Origin: Dipteris shenzhenensis
Taxonomy: Eukaryota; Polypodiophyta; Polypodiopsida; Gleicheniales
DNA length: 64,000 nucleotides
Strand: one strand, 5' to 3'
Assembly (NCBI GenBank): GCA_047967505.1
Contig: CM106538.1
The first letter of the stretch is position 1. The number at the start of each line of letters is the position of its first letter. A program made the translations under genes and the position numbers. The notes beneath the pieces are model-generated. The model saw nothing but the letters and a program-made list of their open reading frames with translations. It was not told the DNA's origin and did no database searches. Shown in pieces: positions 1-9,726 of this stretch.

Positions 1-345
1 GCAATGATGATGTGCATTGTGCCTAGCAAGAGGTGTGCCTATGGAGCAATATGCTGTGGTGGCAACTGTGTGCACAGTGTGCTTGGCAGGAGATTGTGTC
101 TGTAGGGGTTAGTGTGCCACGTGGCACTGATGAGGTGGTAGGTGATGTCACTAATGATGTGACAGATGACATGGCACAGATGACGTGGCTTGTTGATGTG
201 GACTGTTGGTGATGACGTGGTAGAGTGATGTGTCAATTGACAGTTGGCAGATAGAATGATGACGTGGCAGTTGATTGTGAGCTGATGTGGCAATCATACT
301 ACGTGGTAGAGATAAGATGATGTGGCACTCAAGCCACGTGTCTTG
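1..345. repeat. Cluster of ACGTGGC / GATGTGGCA motifs
   Basis: This stretch repeats variants of GATGACGTGGCA and GATGATGTGGCA many times on the plus strand, with interspersed CCACGTGG and CACGTGT. Spacing is irregular, so it is a degenerate dispersed motif cluster rather than a clean tandem array. ACGT cores are the classic binding core of plant bZIP and bHLH factors (G-box, ABRE). Whether anything binds here is inference; the cluster may simply be part of an old LTR or satellite. Confidence 0.6.
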
Positions 346-728
346 CTTATCGCCCTCAAAATCTTAAAAGATTCCGTCATCGTTTGTTGATTTTCGTCGA
401 TGGAGCAAGGTGACTGTTGGGGGAGCTTTGGACGTGTATGGAGATCGTTGTTGGCTGTGTGGCGTTCGCGTTGGAGGTGTAGGAGCTGGTTGTTTGGTGC
501 TCGGGTCGTTGGAGCTTAAGCTATGTTGGAGGTCGTCGGGACTAGAGTTCGTCGAATCCAACGCTACAGGAGTTGGTGGTGGTCATGGAGAAGCAGGAAA
601 CAGCCCGTGCGGAGCTGCTTGTCGGTGTTGAAGCGCTGGCCGAACGAGGAGAAGAGTGTTCTTACGGCTGGCCGATGCAGCAGGAAAGGCTATGCAGGCC
701 TATTGTTTGGGCTGCTAGAAGGAGCTAG
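346..728. other. Unassigned G/T-rich stretch
   Basis: The plus strand is visibly G- and T-rich and less AT-rich than most of the window. Short open frames exist on both strands, including a Ser/Pro/Thr-rich one on the minus strand at 364-561, but none shows a recognisable domain and overlapping frames argue against all of them. No gene is called. Confidence 0.5.
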
Positions 729-1131
729 CTTGTATTGCCAGGAGATCGCTTGTATGGTGGCAGGTGTCGCGGCTTTGGCTAGTTGGCTGTTGTCGCTTTA
801 GGTAGGGCAGCCCGGTGTTCTTACGGCCAATCGACGCGCTTGTGTCATACTGCTGGAAGCCCTCTTTGAAGTGCTTGCTGATCCTATCCTTGGAGTTGAG
901 CACCCTGTTGTCCCGTTTGATCTGAAGATCGCTTGTATTGCCAGGAGATCGCTTGTATGGCAGAAGGTGTCGCGGCTTTGGCTAGTTGGCTGTTGTCGCT
1001 TTAGGTAGGGCAGCCCAGTGTTCTTACGTCCAATCGACGCGGTTGTGTCATATTGCGGGAAGCCCTCTCTGAAGTGCTTGCTGATCCTATCCTTGGAGTT
1101 GAGCACCCTGTTGTCCCGTTTGAATCTGAAG
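729..1131. repeat. 203-bp direct tandem duplication
   Basis: Two head-to-tail copies, 729-931 and 932-1131, begin with CTTGTATTGCCAGGAGATCG and end in CCCGTTTGA(A)TCTGAAG. They differ by scattered substitutions (for example GCCCGG versus GCCCAG, ACTGCTGG versus ATTGCGGG) and small indels, so the duplication is not brand new. Frames through the duplication are open on both strands but show no domain. Confidence 0.9.
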
Positions 1132-2010
1132 CAGTCTACTAAAAGGCTTGCCGATTCATGGAAATCTAAACTGAACCTTGAAGGCAACGTCGACTTCAAT
1201 TTTGCACTCGAAGCTTAAAGTTTCTTGCAACTAATCACTACCTTTGGGCTGGATGCTTTGAAAAGAGAGCCGGTGGGCTAAAGCTTGAGGTCGATGGTAC
1301 GTACGTCAATGGTTGTGAGCCTTAGAGCCTTGGAGCGGCCATCCAGACTTGAATCTCTGAAGAGGCCATTGCTTGGTTGTGAGCTATGTGCAGCAGTTGT
1401 TCGAAGTTGGATGCAAGGCACTGAAGCTTGTGATGGAGCCGCCTTGTTATGAACATTGGTATTTGGAGGTCGTCACAGTCTCAGAGGCCGTTGTAGTCTC
1501 GTGGAGCCTTGGAGCTATCGTTGGTGTGTGCAGCTTGTAGAACGAGCCCTCTTAGAAGATGAGTCGTAGAAGTCCGTAGGCAGCTTATAGCTTGTAGCTA
1601 CTAAGTGATTTGCTGGCTCGCTGTAGATAAACTTGTAGAAGCTTGTTGTTGCAGGTTGTAGTTGGAGCAGGAGGTTGCAGATGTGCTTACTGGGAGTGTC
1701 GGTGTTCCTCTCAGATCTTTTTCAACAGAGAAACTCCTTCTCCCTATGAATCTGAACCTTTGAAGCTCTCTCTCACATTGAAATTTCTCTAAATCTCATG
1801 GAGGAAATGACATCTCTATTCCTCACGAAGCAACTCTCACAAACTAAATCTCTCTCTCTCAACAAAGTGAATGGACGGAAATTCCTATCACATGAATGGA
1901 AATTTTTCTATCAAAGAAGAAGTTCTCTCAACAGAAGAGAACACTTGATCTCTCTCAATCTCTCAATCACTCTCACAAGAAGGATGGCGCCTCAGCGGAA
2001 GGCAGAACCA
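1132..2010. other. Unassigned; G/T-rich, then CT-rich
   Basis: From 1132 to about 1690 the plus strand stays G/T-rich with phrases such as CTTGGAGC and GCTTGTAG recurring. From about 1690 to 1980 it becomes CT-rich with runs of CTCTCTCT. An 84-codon frame at 1798-2052 lies in this low-complexity sequence and enters the adjacent LTR, so I do not call it a gene. Confidence 0.5.
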
Positions 2011-2274
2011 TGCTCAAAATATGAAGAGTGGAGAGGAGAAGAGTGGAGATGAGGAGAGAGGGCACAGCTAGAGAGCACACCACAAATGACTAACTGTACA
2101 CTAGATTTAGTTGAAAATGTAGAATATATACAAACCCATTTGGGGTTAGGGTTAGGGTTAGAGGATCTAACCCTTTCCTTTATAGCACTCTATTGGGTTA
2201 GTGCTATGCACATATGATCACATGATGGTGCTATGCACACGTGATCACATGATGTTGAGCGTGAACTCTCAACA
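2011..2274 (-). mobile_element. Short LTR (264 bp), copy A
   Basis: Read on the minus strand this begins TGTTGAGAGTTC and ends TTTTGAGCA, giving the TG...CA ends of an LTR. Its last ~80 bases match the LTR at 11360-11580 closely, including GTCATTTGTGGTGTGCTCTC and the CT-rich end. It contains a TATA-like GCTATAAAGG, two direct repeats of a GTGCTATGCACA...GATCACATGATG segment and three TTAGGG units. On the plus strand it is followed by a C-rich pyrimidine run (2275-2303) that would be a polypurine tract if this is a 3' LTR. The other flank starts TGG on the minus strand, so a 5' LTR with a decayed primer site is also possible. Confidence 0.75.
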
Positions 2275-2686
2275 CCCCCGCCCCCACCCTCCCTCCCCCT
2301 CACGAATGCGTCCTTAAAACCCTTAAACGAGGATGAAAAGAGCCCGTTCTCCCTAATTGGAAGTCGGATTGAAACGATATTTTAAGGGGGTGATCCACCC
2401 AACAAGTACCCTTGTAATGGTGTCTAGAGCCCCAATTCACTCAAAATGAGCAGCCCAATCTGAGCGTACCAGTTTACAGCAGAAAAACAAGGAAGAAGAG
2501 CCCAAAAGAGAAGGAAGAAGAGCTTATTTCGGGCTGTTTTTCGACACAAACAAAGCGGGAGTCAGATAATACTGACACTTGACTTTTGTTGTAAGATAAA
2601 CCTCTTTTCTGAAATTACAGCAAGTCATTTCCTCTCTTGTATTACTAAAAAGAAAGAATGGAAGGGGAAGGGAAATTTAATAATGA
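2275..2686. other. Pyrimidine tract and unassigned sequence
   Basis: Positions 2275-2303 are almost pure C/T, the complement of a polypurine tract directly beside the LTR. The remaining sequence has no convincing frame; short repeats of GAAGAAGAGC occur near 2490-2530. Confidence 0.4.
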
Positions 2687-3028
2687 ACTTGTCCTTTTCC
2701 CTTCACTATAGAAGGAGATAGGGATAGAACAGCATCACCTCCTCCGGAAGAGGGTAGTTTAGATGAGAGTTACACACTTCTTGAGTATGATAACCCATGA
2801 GTAGAATTACCTTCAACTCTCCTTCAAGAACCTCTTGATAGGGAGTTCTCCTTTAGAAATGATAGGAGAAAGGAGTCCATCCAACAGCAAGGCGCTGAAT
2901 TTATGTCTTTAAGTCAAAATCGCATACACATTGATTACAATCCAAGTGCAAGAGGGAGAGAGGAGTCTCCCATCGATATGCTGGTTTCTCAGCTTAGCAA
3001 TATGATTGAACAATCCATTAGGGACTAA
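2687..3028 (+). pseudogene. Gag-like or unknown coding remnant
   Basis: The frame is bounded by TGA at 2684 and TAA at 3026 and is interrupted once, by TGA at 2798. Its translation is hydrophilic and protein-like: an acidic, proline-containing start (SPPPEEGSLDES), a charged middle (FRNDRRKES) and the ending SPIDMLVSQLSNMIEQSIRD. This composition resembles the N-terminal part of retroelement Gag proteins, and a primer-binding site follows about 290 bases later, but I recognise no specific family. Function is therefore unassigned; the reading rests on frame quality alone. Confidence 0.35.
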
Positions 3029-3313
3029 GAGAGTGTTGGTATTGCGATAATTCTTTCTATCTTAAATGGTGCATTGCCCTATCAGCTAGATTTAGATTTA
3101 GATGGTCGTTTGGGAGAGACTAAAATGAAATCAGGACGGGCTCAGGTGGTATGGGACGCTTGGGTTAGATACAGGCCTCGGGATGAGTCGAGCTGTAGGC
3201 CATGTGCTCGGGGGGTGGTTGGGTGGATCGAGGCACCTACGCAATGATTCTGGTTGGATTGAGGACAAGATCCAGGTCAGTGATAGGGTTAGAGCCTGCG
3301 GGGTCGTGTCATT

Positions 3314-3325
3314 TGGTATCAGAGC
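3314..3325 (+). mobile_element. LTR-retrotransposon primer-binding site (initiator tRNA-Met)
   Basis: TGGTATCAGAGC is the standard plant primer-binding sequence complementary to the 3' end of initiator tRNA-Met. It is preceded by GTGTCATT, so an LTR would end at CA, position 3311. A possible LTR start TGTTGG lies at 3034, giving about 278 bp, but no second LTR was found to confirm it. The element's body to the right is lost or replaced within about 500 bases by the methyltransferase relic. Confidence 0.75.
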
Positions 3326-3833
3326 CGCCCTTTCACGATAGGTAGAGATGTGAAGTACGTGCAAGTGATTTCCAAGTATGATTCTCATACTTGCGTAGGA
3401 TTAATGTGTTTCTGAGTGCTCTTCTCAGGGAATAGCTGAGCAAATTTCTTTCAAGCATGAGAATATGCACACATTGGGTCATTTAGGGGCTCATTAATTA
3501 GGGGTGCCTATGGTCTGCCACATGGGCAGCAAGCATGGCTGCCATATGGGCAGCTGTGTGCCCAAACAAAGGGGAGATTACATACTCCATTCTGGGATGT
3601 GTAGATCCATATAAGGGTATTTATTGTAGATGCTGAAGAGCAAGGGAGGGAGCTGCTTCTTTTGGCTTGCTGAACCCCCTCTCGTAGTGCCTATGTTGTC
3701 GGCACCATCGGTAGGCCAACTTTTACTATCCCAGATCCAGCTATACTATTTTGTTGGACCCATCTATTAATAATTGTCCTGATGCTGTTCCGTTGACCTG
3801 ACTACTGCCTACGTGGACTACAAGTCAGTACAG
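3326..3833. other. Unassigned sequence with paired hairpins
   Basis: Two adjacent small inverted repeats are visible: CTGCCACATGGGCAG (3515-3529) and GCTGCCATATGGGCAGC (3538-3554). No coding frame is convincing. A possible splice acceptor ending at 3833 introduces the methyltransferase relic. Confidence 0.4.
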
Positions 3834-5046
3834 CTGTGATTACATGGCTTCCACATAAGCCTTCTCAAACCTTAAAATCTATTGGTGAATTTTGCAGCAT
3901 CTCTGGTCATCATTTCATTGGTCCAGGCATTTTGAACTGGGTTTTTGTAGAGGCATACAGAGGATGCCTGATGCGAGATGTGTTTAGTCTTTTCCAGGAG
4001 TATGCTTGAACATACAAATCCCTAGCAGGAAAAAATCAAGTTTTCAGTGGTGCTCATGGGAAACCTCAAAACTTTCAAAGGAATTGTGATGATCATACTA
4101 GAAGACTAAACCAACAGCCTTTGATTTTTTACCACATAAGGCCTGAAAATGTAGCAATGTGAGGACTTGAAGCCTATGTGTAGTTTTTGTATCCTAGCTA
4201 TGTGAAAATTTTGAAGCAGACAAACTTGGAGTAGCTTCTTGCTGACCCTCAGTTTGTCAGCAACAACCAGGTATGCAAAACAAAATCTTAAAAATTGTTA
4301 TATGCAATCATGTATAAGTGTTGAACTGTTGAGTATGCAGATGTGTCAAAGATGATGTCTCATGACTTGTCATGTAATGTTTCAGATATAAAGGGATCTC
4401 ACATTATGAGGATACACATAACCATACAGCATTGCCTTGCCCAGGTGAATTGCTGGTAGAAGAGCATCATAGTAACTATGGGGAACCGTGGGCAGGGGGA
4501 CGTGATGTTTTTGAGTTCTTGGCAAAAGCTGTCTCTCTAAAGCCTGAACACCGAGTTTTGGAAGTTGGATGTGGCACTCTTAGAGTAGGCCTGCACTTCA
4601 TTAGGTTTTTATTCCCATCCCACTACCACTGCGTTGAAAGGGATCCTCTTTCACTAATGGCAGCATTTAGGTATGAGCTACCCTCCCAGGGTTTACTACA
4701 CAAACGGCCAGTGATAGTTCGTGGGGAAGATATGAATTTTGATGCCCTGGGAATTGGTATTTCGTATGATCTGATATATGCGAGTGCTGTTTTCCTACAC
4801 ATGCCAGATGCTCTTGTATGGACAGGGTTAGAGCGTCTTTCACAACACCTGGCGCCTGTGCGTGGCCGTCTCTATGTGTCACATAATATCAAGTTCTGCA
4901 CGCGCTTACCATCAGGGATGTGCCAAGAGCGGTTATCAAAACTAAAAATGAACTATGTTGGCAGGCATTTCCATGACAGCCTTCTTTTCAATCATTATGA
5001 AATATGGCACGAATTCAATCAAACAGGTTATTCTGTCCCTTCTTAA
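3834..5046 (+). pseudogene. SAM-dependent methyltransferase relic
   Basis: The well-preserved exon (about 4386-5046) encodes a class I Rossmann-fold methyltransferase domain. Motif I reads VLEVGCGTLRVGLHF, an acidic residue follows in HCVERDPLSL, a motif IV-like stretch reads ISYDLIYASAVFLHM, and a helix-rich C-terminal part ends in HDSLLFNHYEIWHEF. It would transfer methyl from S-adenosylmethionine to an unknown substrate. Upstream, 3834-4270 is one continuous protein-like frame (phrases such as FIGPGILNWVFVEAYRG and FLYPSYVKILKQTN) broken by in-frame stops at 4007, 4160, 4181 and 4232. A 115-base intron with GT...AG ends fits at 4271-4385, but the phases on its two sides disagree, suggesting an additional indel. 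The exon has no in-frame ATG near its start. A working gene is unlikely unless splicing avoids the damaged exon. The methyltransferase assignment is confident; the substrate is unknown. Confidence 0.7.
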
Positions 5047-5296
5047 TTGAAGTGGCGTTCATAGAGTATGGAGTGTATAAGATGTGCAATAAAATTTTTT
5101 CTAACCTGGGCTGACGAAATCAGTCAAGCTCTTCTGTACATCAACATCTTCTGAATGTTCCTTTGTGTCATAATATACTGGAGCCAACTACACCAACTCT
5201 TTATGAAAGATTAGAGTGAAGGTCCCCATGGATGAACCCCTATGAGCAGGTCAGAGTTTTGGGATATATTCTCTTAATTTGCTTTCACATTTTCAG
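5047..5296. other. Possible intron of the methyltransferase relic
   Basis: This interval separates the methyltransferase exon from an open frame at 5297. It ends in a pyrimidine-rich run followed by CAG (5294-5296), a good plant splice acceptor. A donor could be the GT at 5026, inside the last codons of the previous exon, but the phases again do not match cleanly. Confidence 0.35.
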
Positions 5297-5539
5297 GGAA
5301 ACTTGCGTTATTTGAGACTATTTGTACAACCGCAACTCTCATACCTTGATGTCAAGCAAGGAAATGAGTACACAAACAAGGACATATCTTCAGCCATTAT
5401 TAATTTGCGGATGGTAGACAAGCCAAGGCTTTTGGTTCTTGAATGCAGTCTCACCAGCTTGAGTTTAGTCAGATCGCGTTTGCATAACTTGGGATTACCT
5501 CAGGGAGTGCATTTGCCATGGTCTTACACGGATTTATGA
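5297..5539 (+). pseudogene. Possible 3' exon, 80 codons
   Basis: An open frame starts right after the acceptor-like CAG and runs to TGA at 5537. The translation is protein-like: YLRLFVQPQLSYLDV, INLRMVDKPRLLVLECS, then a Leu/Ser-rich stretch ending HLPWSYTDL. I do not recognise the domain. Same strand and proximity suggest it was the last exon of the methyltransferase gene or of a neighbouring one. Without transcript evidence either reading is tentative. Confidence 0.35.
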
Positions 5540-5944
5540 AAGGCAAATGTATCATGCACATGCTCATTTCTATCATGTCAGCTTGGGGAATAGAGTCCTC
5601 AAAACTACACACATCTTCTGCTTTTCAATACTTCTGTAGAACTTCATAATAAGTAGAAAAATATATTTACCATTTTTAAATTAAGTTCAAGCTTGAAAAA
5701 AGGATTCTAAAGGTCAAAGTTAAAATGTAGGGATATGCCCATTGGCACATGCTATATGAAATTACAAATTGATCTCCCCTCAAAATCTCAGACTTCCAAA
5801 ACATTTATTAGCTTGCATAGGCCTTTAAGACTTCAATCTAAATTATAGATTGATTTTGGAGGCTTGTTAACTTGATGCATTTGCGGCTCTCTTCTTTTGT
5901 GTTTCTTATTGTATCTAAAATTTGGAATGACTACTTTTCCACCC
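5540..5944. other. AT-rich unassigned sequence
   Basis: No coding or repeat signal stands out here. It may hold the 3' untranslated end of the relic gene upstream, although no clear AATAAA was picked out. Confidence 0.4.
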
Positions 5945-6112
5945 TTGTGTGTGTGCACGCGTGCATTCGTGTATATATGCATACAAAAAAGAAAAGTAAA
6001 GTGTGCTTGTATGTATACATACATACATACATGTATGTGCGTGTGTGTGTTTCACTTCAAAAAAAAGTGTGCATATGTACGTATGTACGTATGTGTGTGT
6101 GTGTGGTGTCCT
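5945..6112. repeat. Compound TG / ATAC / GTAC microsatellite
   Basis: Alternating runs of GTGTGT, CATACATACATAC, GTGTGTGT and GTACGTATGTACGTATG fill this stretch. Overlapping open frames on both strands here are cysteine- or histidine-rich artefacts of the dinucleotide runs. Confidence 0.9.
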
Positions 6113-6539
6113 TTGGATGTAAGTGTAGTGCAAATGAGGTGAAATAGAGAGCAGACGTGTGCAGGAAATGCGAGAAAGAAGTTGGGGAACTCTACCTTGT
6201 TACACACAAGATAGGGGATTTAACAATGGGGCAATAGACCCTATTTATGGGATGGTGAGGGAGCCTGTTGATCGGCTATATAAATAGGCTAGTTAAATGG
6301 TCGGTTGGCTACTTTCAGCATGCTAGTTCGAGAGCCACGTCTTAGCCCTTGTGCCTAGCTAAAACATGAAAAATGTAGAAGAAAAAGAGAGTATTCTCTT
6401 GCAGTCGGGCACACCCACATCAGGCTCTCACTCCATGTGGTATATACAGGGGATGCTTACTACATATGGTATAGACAAGAGATGATCCGAATCCTAGCAT
6501 GCCTTCAGCTTTATCCTAGTGAGGTGGGGTGTTAGATGG
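6113..6539. other. Unassigned; strong TATA-like site
   Basis: A TATATAAATA box lies at 6277-6286 inside a small inverted repeat (AGCCTGTT...AATAGGC). It could be an LTR promoter for the adjacent decayed copia element, but LTR borders are not visible. Confidence 0.35.
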
Positions 6540-6905
6540 AGCTTTTGATGAGGAAGAGGCTTCATAAAGAGGTTCGCTCCATTGTTCTTTGTCAAACAAA
6601 AAGTTGGCCAGTTATCACCATCTAAAATCTTTTATGAACAAAGTGATATTGCATTTCTATATGCTTGGTTCGAGCATGGAACTCTAAATTCCAAGCAATA
6701 GCTATTTAGCTTTGGTTGTTGAATTGTAGGATCGTGGTTTCGTCTATCGAAACCCTATCTCACCAAGTAATCTCCTTAGCTACACCACCACCTTGTAAGC
6801 AACACCACTAGTAGCTCGATACTCTACCTCGGTGGAAGATAAGGCAACAATTGGTTGCTTCTTGTTGCTCCAAGAAATTGTTTTGAGTCCTTGTCCCAGG
6901 GTAAA
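6540..6905 (-). pseudogene. Ty1/copia RNase H fragment
   Basis: Read on the minus strand, the phrases FTLGQGLKTISWSNKKQ and QPIVALSSTEVEYRA are the diagnostic copia RNase H block (family pattern ISWSSKKQ...VALSSTEAEY). Further on come LRRLLGEIGF and, across frameshifts and stops, the region corresponding to the conserved HIEIQYHFV segment. The domain normally degrades the RNA of RNA:DNA hybrids in reverse transcription. Upstream pol domains are not recognisable beyond 6905, so the fragment is isolated and non-functional. Confidence 0.85.
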
Positions 6906-8700
6906 GTTGTATCTTAAAATAAATCTCCTCGTGTGTGGTACTCTTGCCTAATGAGGGTCACTTTAACCTTGGAGCTTGACTTGGTCTCTTGGTGCTCCTC
7001 TATTGTCATAATAGAGTCCAAAATCCTTCTACCTACATATATCGCATGATTTGCAATCTTGCATTTCAATGGAGTCTCCATAGCTATTTGCACAAATGAG
7101 CTCAATGACCCCATTGGAAAACTCAAGTCCCAATCTACTGTAACATCTAGATCAATGAGCCTACAACTTTTGATACAATGAGGCATTGACTTGCACACAA
7201 GGATCATGTTATATAAGTTTGATATTTTTGGTCCATCGGAGTTGAAATAGATTTGCAGTTATTCGTTCCTAGATGTTGAGCATATCTTAGTCACAAGTTT
7301 GGCCTTGTGCTTGTCAATGGGCCCATTTGTGGTCTTGAGAATGGCAAAGAAATCGTGGTATCAATGAAGAAGAACATATGAATATGGGAGGAAGTAACGT
7401 GGAGTTACCCCTAACTCTCACAAGAGGTGCAATCTTGAACCAATCAATAACTCTAGAAGAGGTGCAATCTCGAATCAAGGCTAAGATACAAGAAGTGGCA
7501 AAGCATTGAATATAATGATTTCAATAGGCCAACTATTGAAAATCACTCCACTACACTTAAAATTCTCCAAAATCGCCCAAGCACCTAGTGGCAAGAATAT
7601 TGACCACTAAAGTGGACGTGACTGAGATAAAGATTTGAGACAAAGAAGTTCCAATTATTGACATCAAGGTTACAAACCACATGGTCAAGTAGATCAGGGT
7701 TGGTGACGCCAAAGGATATGCTAAAGGATGTATCAAGCTTACTTCACGGTGACATCATGGTCAAGTTGGAAATTGAGCAATGATACCCCATGTTGGGTAG
7801 GTCATGGTTGAAAGGAGCAGAAGTGGGCACAATTGTCCACAGTCGAGAACAAAGCAGGTATAAATAGCGATGGCAAAGACTAGAGTAGCAAAATAATGCA
7901 ATCCTAAATTCTTAGAAGCATATGCCATGGATAATATACTTGCAATGCATATTATGTTGAGAGTGATAATTGATGCCATGAGAGTAACAAGACCAAAAGC
8001 CAATGTATGGAGGAGATAAAATTGGCATTTCCAAAGGGGTTCTTTGAAGACAAAAGGATAGTGGAAAATCCACTATGCATTGCATCAGCAACATCAATGG
8101 CAATAGCCAAATCTCCAAGGAGCATTCCCTTAAAAAACTCAATGTGGGTTCGAAAGGAGAGCTAAAGTTGATATAGACTAATGAGAAACTACTTGAAGGG
8201 TTCATTAAACAAGCTGTTGGAAAATTTTCCCTTTCAAACTGGTCTACAGAATCAATTGAACAACCAAAAGTCAAAACTACTTTTCAACATAGGCGAGGAC
8301 CATTAACAATGGTTGAGATACTTGGTCTCACTCATTCGCTTAGCCTCGACACTCTTAAACATTGAGCGAATCAAGGTATTGAATCAAAATATAGGAGTAT
8401 AAAGATTTCCTATGACTGTATTGAGACCTATCCCTCTATAGGATTATTTCCTTCCAAGACTTTTCTACATAAAAGAGCCATGCACATTAGCATTTGAACC
8501 TTTTGAACCTACTAAAGAATAGAAAGAAATAGATACGAACTTACACATATATTTATTCAATTTACACTTTTAAACAAAGACACATATATAAAATATTAAA
8601 CAATTTGATCAATACATTTGCAAGTCCATTTATATTCTTTAGTAAGCGGATACTATTGCCCTAAGGTGTGCAAAGAGGAGGATAAGAGAACGTTTGAGCC
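6906..8700. other. Unassigned, probably decayed repeat DNA
   Basis: Several short frames exist on the minus strand (6914-7207, 7761-8003, 7912-8274), the longest 120 codons, none with a recognisable motif. Nearly repeated phrases (CAAGAGGTGCAATCTTGAACCAA at about 7420, AGAAGAGGTGCAATCTCGAATCAA at about 7455) show local duplication. No gene is called. Confidence 0.4.
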
Positions 8701-9614
8701 TCTGTCTTGCTTTGCTCCATCCCAACCCTAGCTAGAGCTTTGAATTCCTATGTGAACTTGAACATCTCTCGATATCCACTCTCTTTCTCTATACAATATG
8801 TGTGTTTTTCTACGAATGGAGCCCACTTATTCAAAACTCACCTGCACAAGTGCATTTTTTCCCAATATCCACACCTCGCAATGCAACATATGCAACATTT
8901 GATAGCTTATTATAAGGAGAATGATCCCAAAGTAATAGGATGCTTTTACATCAAAAGAATCTAAACTAGTAAAAATTCACTTGAGGTCACCATCTTGGTT
9001 CATTATCTCCATCTGGTTTTCCAATTTGTTCCTGTTGGAACAAACCGAATCCAACTATGCTTGAAGGTGAGCATGAGTGCTCTCACTCTTCTAGGGCTCC
9101 TCAATTAGATTTGTGACTCTCTTTTTCTCAATTTCCAACATAAAAATGGCAGATTGGTTCTCCCATTGGCACCTCTCCAGCTCCCCTCTGCATCCCTAAT
9201 TTTGGGTTCAGAGGCCTCTATGGGCGTGTTGAGATGAGGGCTTTGGAGATGGAGACACTAGGTAGGCAAGGGGATATCATCCTACTTGAATTAGGGGAGG
9301 AGAGTTCTTATCTTGGGCGAAAGGTAGAGGAGAGGGGGCCTGGATGTCGTCTTGAATGTAGTTGGGGGAGGTTTCAGTGGACGATCTTCTTCAACTTAGC
9401 CTTCTTTCTTCGCTTTGGAATTGGTGGGAAAATCAGAGCTTCATAATCATCTAAGTTGATAATCTTTGCTACCCTACTCGATCTTGGTGCTCCTCTTGTG
9501 CAGATTACTCTAATGCAACTTCTTAGCTTAGTCAGCTTCATCTTGCTAGCTTTCTGACAGCTTAAATTCGTGTTTTTTGCGATATAAAACATTTCAAACA
9601 TTTTTTCCCATTTT
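8701..9614. other. Unassigned sequence
   Basis: Open frames of 70-85 codons at 8707-8964 and 9234-9446 have no recognisable domain. The segment 9220-9370 is purine-rich on the plus strand. Nothing further can be supported. Confidence 0.4.
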
Positions 9615-9726
9615 ATTCTTACGAATAAGAATAACTGGCTATTCATACGAATAACTTTATTCGTACGAATAACATTGTTTATTCGTACGAAACAACCACT
9701 CTCATTTTTGGTATTTGTACGAATAC
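9615..9726. repeat. Five copies of palindromic ATTCGTACGAAT
   Basis: The 12-mer ATTCGTACGAAT, a perfect palindrome, or one-base variants of it occur at about 9615, 9641, 9658, 9681 and 9712 with irregular spacers of 5-20 bases. An open frame on the minus strand covers the cluster and translates the repeats as recurring RTN/RIN tripeptides; I consider it a by-product. Confidence 0.8.

Noticed and set aside
5872-6147. Overlapping Cys/His-rich open frames on both strands
   Set aside because: They are translations of TG/CA and ATAC microsatellites in several frames.
7357-7368. GTGGTATCAATG as another primer-binding site
   Set aside because: It matches only TGGTATCA of the tRNA-Met site, is not preceded by a CA-ended LTR and lacks the AGAGC part.
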